This document shows, one piece after another, positions 57,905-64,000 of a DNA stretch of 64,000 nt. Source of the stretch: Ancylobacter sp. SL191 (lineage in GTDB: Bacteria > Pseudomonadota > Alphaproteobacteria > Rhizobiales > Xanthobacteraceae); the NCBI RefSeq assembly GCF_026625645.1, contig NZ_CP113056.1, positions 2,827,001 to 2,891,000 on the forward strand. Direction: 5' to 3'. The position numbers and the translations under genes were made by a program. The notes below the pieces were generated by a model. It did no database searches and had not been told where the DNA came from. It worked only from the letters and a program-made list of their open reading frames with translations. Positions within the stretch are counted from its first letter, which is position 1. Each line of letters begins with the position of its first letter.

Positions 57905-59436
57905 CACAGATCATCCTGAAACCCGGCGCGGTGAGCCTTGCCGAATGGCGCGCGGTTTATCGCGGCACCCCGGTCGCTCTCGACCCCGCCGCGCAACCGG
58001 TGATTGCGCGCAGCGCGGCGGCGGTGGCGGCGATCCTCGCCAAGGGCGAGCCGGTCTATGGCATCAATACCGGATTCGGGAAGCTCGCCAGCGTGCGCAT
58101 TCCCGATGCCGATCTTGAGACGCTCCAGCGCAACATCGTGCTTTCCCATGCGGCGGGCGTCGGGGAGCCCATGCCGGTGCCCATCGCCCGGCTGATGATG
58201 GCACTGAAGCTGGCGAGCCTCGCGCAGGGAGCGTCCGGCATCCGCCCGGCGACCATCGCGCTGCTCGAGGCCATGTTGGCCAAGGGGCTGACGCCCGTCG
58301 TGCCCTGCCAGGGCTCGGTCGGCGCCTCCGGCGATCTCGCCCCGCTCGCCCATATGACGGCGGCGATGATCGGGGTCGGCGAGATCTTCATGGATGGCGC
58401 CCGCCTCACCGCGGGCGAGGCGCTGGCGCAGGCCGGCCTTGCCCCGGTGACGCTCGGCCCCAAGGAAGGGCTGGCGCTGCTCAATGGTACGCAATTCTCC
58501 ACCGCCAATGCGCTGGCGGGCCTGTTCGAGGCGGAGAACCTCTACCGTTCGGCACTCGTTACGGGCGCGCTGTCGACCGATGCGGCGCGCGGCTCCGACG
58601 CGCCCTTCGACCCGCGCATCCATGCCTTGCGCAAGCATCGCGGGCAGATCGAGACGGCCGACGCGCTGCGCGCGCTGATGGCGGGTTCAGCGATCAGGGC
58701 CTCCCATCTCGTCGGCGACGAGCGGGTGCAGGATCCCTATTGCCTGCGCTGCCAGCCGCAGGTGATGGGCGCCTGCCTCGACCTGCTGCGTCAGGCAGCG
58801 GCGACGCTGGAAACGGAAGCGAACGGTGTCTCCGACAATCCGCTGATCTTCCCGGAGGAGGGCGAGGCGCTGTCGGGCGGCAATTTCCACGCCGAACCGG
58901 TGGCCTTCGCCGCCGACATGATCGCGCTCGCCGTGTGCGAGATCGGCTCGCTCAGCGAACGCCGCATCGCCATGCTGGTCGACCCCGCGCTGTCGGGCAT
59001 GCCGGCCTTCCTCACGCCGAAGCCCGGGCTGAATTCCGGCTTCATGATCCCGCAGGTAACGGCGGCCGCGCTGGTTTCGGAGAACAAGCAGCGGGCCTAT
59101 CCGGCGAGCGTCGATTCCATTCCCACCTCGGCCAATCAGGAAGACCATGTGTCCATGGCCGCCCATGGCGCGCGCCGCCTGTTCGGCATGGTGGAGAACG
59201 CAGTCTGCGTGCTCGGCATTGAGCTGCTGGCGGCCGCGCAGGGCTGCGACTTCCACGCCCCGCTCGCCTCCTCGCCGGTGCTGGAACAGGTCCGCACGCG
59301 GCTGCGCGCGGAGGTGCCGCATCTCGACGAGGACCGCCATTTCGCACCGGATATGGACAAGGCGAACGCCCTCATCCGCTCCGGCGCCATCGCCGGGCTG
59401 GCGGCGGCGCTGCTGCCGACCGTGAGTGGGGCGTGA
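57901..59436 (+). CDS. hutH: Histidine ammonia-lyase
   Basis: A 511-residue lyase forming urocanate. The Ala-Ser-Gly triad that becomes the MIO cofactor is in [70 protein letters not shown] and [12 protein letters not shown] are conserved. ATG 57901 overlaps the hutI stop. A 102-bp dispersed repeat separates it from hutG. Confidence 0.97.
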   Translation: MTQIILKPGAVSLAEWRAVYRGTPVALDPAAQPVIARSAAAVAAILAKGEPVYGINTGFGKLASVRIPDADLETLQRNIVLSHAAGVGEPMPVPIARLMMALKLASLAQGASGIRPATIALLEAMLAKGLTPVVPCQGSVGASGDLAPLAHMTAAMIGVGEIFMDGARLTAGEALAQAGLAPVTLGPKEGLALLNGTQFSTANALAGLFEAENLYRSALVTGALSTDAARGSDAPFDPRIHALRKHRGQIETADALRALMAGSAIRASHLVGDERVQDPYCLRCQPQVMGACLDLLRQAAATLETEANGVSDNPLIFPEEGEALSGGNFHAEPVAFAADMIALAVCEIGSLSERRIAMLVDPALSGMPAFLTPKPGLNSGFMIPQVTAAALVSENKQRAYPASVDSIPTSANQEDHVSMAAHGARRLFGMVENAVCVLGIELLAAAQGCDFHAPLASSPVLEQVRTRLRAEVPHLDEDRHFAPDMDKANALIRSGAIAGLAAALLPTVSGA

Positions 59437-59481
59437 GGGGGATGGCGACCTCCATTCAACGGACGTCATCCCTCCCGCTGA

Positions 59482-59583
59482 CGTCATCCCGGACATCGCC
59501 GCAGGCGATGAGCCGGGATCGTCGGCCGCTTCTTGCGCGGGGCGCGATCCCGGATCGGTCCTGCCGGACCGTCCGGGATGACG
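59482..59583 (-). repeat. Dispersed palindromic repeat, copy 2, inside the hut operon
   Basis: The ends are the same 11-bp inverted repeats as copy 1 (3726-3824). Its reverse complement aligns with copy 1 over most of its length, including GGACGGTCCG, CAGGACC and GATCCCGGCT blocks. It lies between hutH and hutG, 20 bp before the hutG start, and folds into several strong hairpins in the mRNA. Confidence 0.82.
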
Positions 59584-59602
59584 ACTGCAAAGGAGGTCGC
59601 CC

Positions 59603-60418
59603 TTGACCCACCCCTTCCTCACCATCCATCGCGGGACCGCCCCGCTGGTGCTGTCGATTCCCCACACGGGCACCGACATCCCGGCGGAGCTGGAGGTGGA
59701 CCTCGTCTCGCCCTGGCTGGCGCGCAAGGACTGCGATTGGTGGATCGAGACGCTCTACGATTTCGCCGCCGAGCTCGGCGCGAGCGTGGTGCGCACCGCG
59801 ATCTCCCGCACCGTGATCGACGTGAACCGCGATCCGTCCGGCGTCTCGCTCTATCCCGGCCAGGCGACGACCGAGCTGTGCCCGACCACCACCTTCGACG
59901 GCGAACCGCTCTACAAGGACGGCCGGGCCCCCGATGTGGCCGCGCGGCGGGCCGGCTTCTTCGACCCTTATCACGCGGCGCTGGCCGCCGAGATCGAGGC
60001 CGCGCGGGCCGCGCATGGGGCGGTGGTGCTCTATGATTGCCATTCCATCCGCTCGGTGATCCCGCGCCTGTTCGAGGGCACGCTGCCCGAACTCAATCTC
60101 GGCACCAATGCGGGAGCGAGCTGTGCGCCGGAGCTGGAAGCCGCGCTGGTCGCGCTGGGCAAGGGCACCGGGCGGCCTTTCGTGGCCAATGGCCGCTTCA
60201 AGGGCGGCTACATCACCCGCCATTACGGGCGGCCGGAAGCGGGCGTTCATGCCGTGCAGATGGAGCTCGCCTGCCGGGCCTATATGCCGGAACCGCTCGG
60301 TCCCGTCGGCCCGGACACTTGGCCCGCGCCCTATGATCCCGCCTATGCCGCGCCGCTGCGCGACAATCTGATCCGCCTCTTAAAGACCGCCATCGCCTTT
60401 GCCCGCTCGCGCGCCTGA
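59603..60418 (+). CDS. hutG: N-formylglutamate deformylase
   Basis: A 271-residue zinc hydrolase releasing formate and glutamate. Conserved features include LVLSIPHTGTDIP, WWIETLYDFA, ISRTVIDVNRDPSGVSLYPGQ, YDCHSIRSVIPRLF, the NLGTNAGASC site and GRFKGGYITRHYG. It appears to start at TTG 59603, because a perfect AGGAGG sits ahead of it and no ATG is near. Paired with HutF, this is the five-step pathway. Confidence 0.95.
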   Translation: MTHPFLTIHRGTAPLVLSIPHTGTDIPAELEVDLVSPWLARKDCDWWIETLYDFAAELGASVVRTAISRTVIDVNRDPSGVSLYPGQATTELCPTTTFDGEPLYKDGRAPDVAARRAGFFDPYHAALAAEIEAARAAHGAVVLYDCHSIRSVIPRLFEGTLPELNLGTNAGASCAPELEAALVALGKGTGRPFVANGRFKGGYITRHYGRPEAGVHAVQMELACRAYMPEPLGPVGPDTWPAPYDPAYAAPLRDNLIRLLKTAIAFARSRA

Positions 60419-60430
60419 AGGATCCCGATC

Positions 60431-62116
60431 ATGAGCTCGCCCCGCCTCGACAATTCCCGCACCGTCCGCGCCGCCCGCGGTACCGAGCTCTCCGCCAAGA
60501 GCTGGCTCACCGAGGCGCCGCTGCGCATGCTGATGAACAATCTCGACCCCGAGGTCGCCGAGCGCCCGCATGAGCTGGTGGTCTATGGCGGTATCGGCCG
60601 GGCGGCGCGCAGCTGGGCCGATTTCGACAAGATCGTCGCCGCTTTGCGCGATCTCGACGAGACGCAGACGCTGCTGGTGCAGTCGGGCAAACCGGTGGGC
60701 GTGTTCCGCACCCACAAGGACGCGCCGCGCGTGCTCATCGCCAATTCCAACCTCGTGCCGCACTGGGCGACCTGGGACCATTTCAACGAGCTGGATAAGA
60801 AGGGGCTGGCCATGTACGGCCAGATGACCGCCGGCTCCTGGATCTATATCGGCACGCAGGGCATCGTGCAGGGCACCTACGAGACCTTCGTGGAGGCCGG
60901 GCGCCAGCACTATGACGGCAACCTCACCGGCAAGTGGATCCTCACCGGCGGCCTCGGGGGCATGGGCGGGGCGCAGCCGCTCGCCGCCGTCATGGCCGGG
61001 GCCTGCTGCCTCGCCGTCGAATGCGACGAGACCCGCATCGATTTCCGCCTGCGCACCCGCTATGTCGACGCCAAGGCGCACACGCTCGACGAGGCGCTGG
61101 CGCTGATCGAGCAATGGACCCGCGCGGGCGAGGCCAAGTCCGTCGGCCTGCTCGGCAACGCCGCCGAGATCTTCCCCGAGCTGGTGGCGCGCATGAAGGC
61201 CGGTGGGATGCGGCCGGACATCGTCACCGACCAGACCTCCGCCCATGACCCGATCCACGGCTATCTCCCCGCCGGCTGGAGCGTCGCCGAGTGGCGGGCC
61301 AAGCAGGAGAGCGATCCCAAGGCGGTGGAAGCCGCCGCCCGCGCCTCGATGAAGGTGCATGTCGCCGCCATGGTCGATTTCTGGAACGCCGGCGTGCCGA
61401 CGCTCGACTACGGCAACAACATCCGGCAGGTGGCGAAGGAAGAAGGTTTTGAGAACGCCTTCGCCTTCCCCGGCTTCGTGCCCGCCTATATCCGCCCGCT
61501 ATTCTGCCGGGGCATCGGCCCGTTCCGCTGGGCGGCGCTCTCCGGCGACCCGGAGGACATCTACAAGACCGACGCCAAGGTGAAGGAGCTGCTGCCGGAC
61601 AACACCCACCTGCATAATTGGCTCGACATGGCGCGCGACCGCATCGCCTTTCAGGGCCTGCCGGCGCGCATCTGCTGGGTCGGCCTCGGCGACCGCCACC
61701 GGCTGGGCCTCGCCTTCAACGAGATGGTGCGCACCGGCGAATTGAAGGCGCCCGTCGTCATCGGCCGCGACCATCTCGATTCCGGCTCGGTCGCCTCGCC
61801 CAACCGCGAGACCGAGGCGATGAAGGACGGCTCGGACGCGGTGTCCGACTGGCCGCTGCTCAACGCGCTGCTCAACACCGCCTCCGGTGCCACCTGGGTC
61901 TCGCTGCATCACGGCGGTGGCGTCGGCATGGGCTTTTCCCAGCATTCCGGCATGGTGATCTGCGCCGACGGCACGGATGACGCGGCCCGCCGGCTGGAGC
62001 GCGTGCTGTGGAACGACCCCGCGACCGGCGTGATGCGCCATGCCGATGCCGGCTACGACATCGCGCTCGCCTGCGCCCGCGAGCAGCAGCTCGACCTGCC
62101 GGGCATTCTGGGCTGA
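60431..62116 (+). CDS. hutU: Urocanate hydratase
   Basis: A 561-residue NAD-dependent enzyme, second step of the pathway. LLMQSG-like, here [86 protein letters not shown]; and [15 protein letters not shown] are present. Length is standard. It is last in the plus-strand hut genes, followed by a terminator. Confidence 0.98.
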   Translation: MSSPRLDNSRTVRAARGTELSAKSWLTEAPLRMLMNNLDPEVAERPHELVVYGGIGRAARSWADFDKIVAALRDLDETQTLLVQSGKPVGVFRTHKDAPRVLIANSNLVPHWATWDHFNELDKKGLAMYGQMTAGSWIYIGTQGIVQGTYETFVEAGRQHYDGNLTGKWILTGGLGGMGGAQPLAAVMAGACCLAVECDETRIDFRLRTRYVDAKAHTLDEALALIEQWTRAGEAKSVGLLGNAAEIFPELVARMKAGGMRPDIVTDQTSAHDPIHGYLPAGWSVAEWRAKQESDPKAVEAAARASMKVHVAAMVDFWNAGVPTLDYGNNIRQVAKEEGFENAFAFPGFVPAYIRPLFCRGIGPFRWAALSGDPEDIYKTDAKVKELLPDNTHLHNWLDMARDRIAFQGLPARICWVGLGDRHRLGLAFNEMVRTGELKAPVVIGRDHLDSGSVASPNRETEAMKDGSDAVSDWPLLNALLNTASGATWVSLHHGGGVGMGFSQHSGMVICADGTDDAARRLERVLWNDPATGVMRHADAGYDIALACAREQQLDLPGILG

Positions 62117-62120
62117 GGCG

Positions 62121-62153
62121 AGGGGCGGGCGGTACGCGCCTGCCCCTCCTTTT
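62121..62153 (+). terminator. hutU intrinsic terminator
   Basis: AGGGGCGGGCG, 5-nt loop, CGCCTGCCCCT (one G·T pair), then CCTTTT. Confidence 0.85.
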
Positions 62154-62233
62154 GGAATAGTACAAAACAAGAACATTCCGGTTGCGCGCGCCGCCGACTC
62201 GCCCGCATCATGCGGCCTCACAGGAGGCGCGCG

Positions 62234-62764
62234 ATGGCGATCACGGGACGGCAGCGGGTCGGGCAGTTCGGCATGGCGTTGATCGTGCGGGAGGTCGGCG
62301 CCGCCGCCGATTTCTACCGCGACGTATTCGGGGCGCGCGAGATTGCCCGCCATTTCGCACCGAACCCGGTGGATGAGCCGCAGAGCGAGGCGGTGTCGGC
62401 CGAACTGGAACTCGACGGCGTCTATCTGATGGTGACGCGCGAGAACCCGCGCTTTCGCGAGGCGCCGCGCCCGGACTGGCCGCGCTCGTCCCATTCCACC
62501 GGCGCGGCCTCCACCTTTGGCGTGATCTATGTCGCTGATGTCGATGCCGTCTTCGCCCGCGCCTGCGCCGCCGGGGCGCAGCCCACGCGGCCCGGTGACA
62601 CGCCCGAGGATACCTATTGGGGCGACCGGATGATCCAGATCCACGACCCTTTCGGCCATGTCTGGCGGCTCATGGAGGAGCAGGAGAAGGTGCCGGAAGC
62701 CGAGCTCGCGCCCCGTTTCGCCGCGCTCATGGCCTCGCACAAGGCGCGCCGCGCCGCCGGGTGA
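62234..62764 (+). CDS. VOC (glyoxalase/bleomycin resistance) family protein
   Basis: A 176-residue protein with paired VOC modules: LIVREVGAAADFYRDVFGARE near the N-terminus and IYVADVDAVFARACAAGAQP plus IHDPFGHVWRLMEE near residue 140, where His and Glu may bind metal. CAGGAGGCGCGCG precedes ATG 62234. It sits between hutU and hutC. Not a recognised Hut enzyme; it may be a lyase, dioxygenase or unrelated neighbour. Confidence 0.87.
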   Translation: MAITGRQRVGQFGMALIVREVGAAADFYRDVFGAREIARHFAPNPVDEPQSEAVSAELELDGVYLMVTRENPRFREAPRPDWPRSSHSTGAASTFGVIYVADVDAVFARACAAGAQPTRPGDTPEDTYWGDRMIQIHDPFGHVWRLMEEQEKVPEAELAPRFAALMASHKARRAAG

Positions 62765-62782
62765 GGGGCTGCGGCGGCCCTT

Positions 62783-63514
62783 TCACGGCGCGAAGCGGGC
62801 CACGAGGTCGTAGGCGTCGCCGCGAAAGATCTGCCGCACGAAGGTGACGGTCTCCCCCGCGCGCCAGGTGCGGCGCTCGAGGCTCAGGCAGGCCGTGCCC
62901 TTGGGCACGCCCAGCGGCTCCGCCAGGCGCGCGGGCACGCCGAGCGCGCTGATGCGGTGCTCCGCCTCTGTCCAGGGCACATGGCGCAGCAGCCAGGAGC
63001 CGGGCGGCGTCGCGGCGAAGTCGGCGGCCAGCGCTTCGGGCACGCTGGCAAGGCTGATCAGCCGCTCCTCCACCGCGAGCGGCCGGCCATTGGCGAGGTG
63101 CAGGCAGGTGATGTCCAGAACCTGTTGCCCGTCGAGCCCGTGCGGATCGCCCGCCTCGGCGCGGCGCTGGCGTCGCGTGAGCAGGCGGTAGCCATAGGCC
63201 TCGCCGCGCGCGGCAACTTCAGCGGGAATGTCGGGGATGCGCAGCACCGCCGAATGGATGCGCGGCTGCGCCACGAAGGAGCCGGCCCGCCGGCGCCGTT
63301 CCACCAGCCCGGCCGCGACCAGCCCGGCGATCACCTTGTTGACGGTCATGCGGGCGCAGCCATACTGCGCCATCAACTCGTGCTCGAAGGGGATGCGGTG
63401 GCCGGGTGGCCACTCGCCCGACAGGATCCTGCCCTCGAGATCGGCGCGGATGCGCTGGCCGAGCGTCGGCGTCGACCGGTGCGGCGCTTCGGTGAGGGAA
63501 GGGGTGTCGTTCAC
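62783..63514 (-). CDS. hutC: Histidine utilisation repressor HutC (GntR family)
   Basis: A 243-residue regulator. GntR winged helix: LGQRIRADLEGRILSGEWPP, FEHELMAQYGCARMTVNKVI and ERRRRAGSFVAQP. The C-terminal UTRA domain includes ITCLHLANGRPLAVEERLISL and PWTEAEHRISALG, as in urocanate-binding HutC. It starts at GTG 63514 after GAGG; a longer frame lacks family support. A HutC operator lies 83 bp upstream, so autoregulation is expected, with urocanate as inducer. Confidence 0.94.
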   Translation of the reverse strand: MNDTPSLTEAPHRSTPTLGQRIRADLEGRILSGEWPPGHRIPFEHELMAQYGCARMTVNKVIAGLVAAGLVERRRRAGSFVAQPRIHSAVLRIPDIPAEVAARGEAYGYRLLTRRQRRAEAGDPHGLDGQQVLDITCLHLANGRPLAVEERLISLASVPEALAADFAATPPGSWLLRHVPWTEAEHRISALGVPARLAEPLGVPKGTACLSLERRTWRAGETVTFVRQIFRGDAYDLVARFAP

Positions 63515-63596
63515 GCCGTGACCTCGGTGCCGGCCCGGCGAATTCGTTTCCCCGCCGGGGCCCTGAAGAGCGTATAGTCTAGCGTCTCGTGTTGAT

Positions 63597-63608
63597 ATGT
63601 ATAGACAT
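63597..63608. promoter_or_regulatory. HutC operator upstream of hutC
   Basis: ATGTATAGACAT, identical to the site in the hutF–hutI gap. Confidence 0.75.
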
Positions 63609-63688
63609 TTCGACCGCGCCGTGCCGGCGGACGGATGCACCTGACCTTCGGGTGCGCTCCACCGCCTTATCTGCGGCGATGGCGATGA

Positions 63689-63703
63689 GAACATATTGCG
63701 AAC
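63689..63703 (+). promoter_or_regulatory. LexA (SOS) box of recA
   Basis: GAAC-N7-GAAC, the alphaproteobacterial direct-repeat SOS motif, 67 bp before the recA ATG. It overlaps a plausible -35 TTGCGA (63696-63701) with TACATT 17 bp later. Confidence 0.88.
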
Positions 63704-63769
63704 AGAGAACAAACCGGATACATTCAAGGAAATCCCGTTCACCCCTTGCGTGCAACCCGGAGCCCGGCA

Positions 63770-64000
63770 ATGACTCAAGCGAGTTTGCGACTCGTCGAAG
63801 GATCTTCCATGGACAAAGCCAAGGCGCTGGACGCCGCCCTTACCCAGATCGAGCGCCATTTCGGCAAGGGCTCGATCATGCGCCTGGGCAAGAACGACAA
63901 GATCATGGAGATCGAGACGGTCTCCACCGGCTCGCTCGGGCTCGATATCGCGCTCGGCATTGGCGGCCTGCCGCGCGGGCGCGTCGTCGAGATTTTCGGG
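63770..64000 (+). CDS. recA: Recombinase RecA, 5-prime part
   Basis: The first 77 codons, cut by the window edge. After a short Rhizobiales-type N-terminal tail (ASLRLVEGS), the sequence is standard Rec[49 protein letters not shown] and VVEIFG, just before Walker A. A second Met at 63809 is possible, but the longer start matches relatives. It is under the SOS box listed above. Confidence 0.98.
   Translation, partial: MTQASLRLVEGSSMDKAKALDAALTQIERHFGKGSIMRLGKNDKIMEIETVSTGSLGLDIALGIGGLPRGRVVEIFG

Overview
The window looks like chromosome from a GC-rich alphaproteobacterium of the order Hyphomicrobiales (Rhizobiales), plausibly near Xanthobacteraceae (Ancylobacter/Starkeya/Xanthobacter). Supporting signs are the high GC, the gene order tRNA-Leu relic–tig–clpP–clpX–lon–hupB–tRNA-Val, the glnB-glnA pair, an ATP12-type F1-ATPase assembly factor, a direct-repeat SOS box (GAAC-N7-GAAC) before recA, and DUF1127 and CtrA-like signals. 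The genus is inference. No phage, insertion sequence, CRISPR array or rRNA operon was seen.

Layout. (1) 1-4.8 kb: a leftward operon with two ureohydrolase-family enzymes, a creatininase-family amidohydrolase and two SDR dehydrogenases, divergent from a LysR regulator. (2) 4.8-17.6 kb: a first exopolysaccharide (Wzx/Wzy) cluster with a GumC/Wzc-like protein whose kinase domain is degenerate, flippase, Wza-like lipoprotein, WecG/TagA transferase, Wzy-like polymerase, FkbM methyltransferase, GH18 hydrolase, hexose-1-phosphate transferase, UDP-glucuronate epimerase, and a kinase-fold protein fused to an adenylating-enzyme C-terminal-like domain. (3) 17.6-29.6 kb: housekeeping genes trmFO, a DUF1127 protein, metY, rplM-rpsI, two tandem GGDEF proteins, glnB-glnA behind a sigma-54 type promoter, a NAD(P)HX repair enzyme and tRNA-Leu. 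(4) 29.6-38.9 kb: a tRNA-Leu 3-prime relic, tig, clpP, clpX, lon, hupB, tRNA-Val, a HAD phosphatase and ATP12. (5) 38.8-47.4 kb: a second surface-polysaccharide cluster of lower GC and different codon style, with a secreted protein of unknown function, outer-membrane barrel, PPP-type phosphatase, O-antigen ligase-like protein, short Wza lipoprotein and an intact tyrosine autokinase. (6) 47.4-55.2 kb: ackA-pta, then a GntR regulator divergent from an ABC uptake operon ending in a fumarylpyruvate-hydrolase-like enzyme, and a RidA protein. (7) 55.2-63.5 kb: the histidine utilisation genes hutF / hutI-hutH-hutG-hutU / hutC, with two matching HutC-type operators. (8) The 5-prime end of recA.

How it fits together. 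The two polysaccharide loci look complementary: cluster 1 has the initiating transferase, flippase and polymerase but a co-polymerase without a usable P-loop, while cluster 2 has the active tyrosine kinase and extra export parts. Each has a full CtrA-type TTAA-N7-TTAA site, suggesting cell-cycle control. The hut genes encode the five-step HutF/HutG route to glutamate, which joins the PII/glutamine synthetase nitrogen genes in the same region. The clearest oddities are a probable one-base expansion of a C tract at the end of clpP, a pair of about 100 bp dispersed repeats with identical 11-bp terminal inverted repeats (one inside the hut operon), and the kinase/adenylating-domain fusion.
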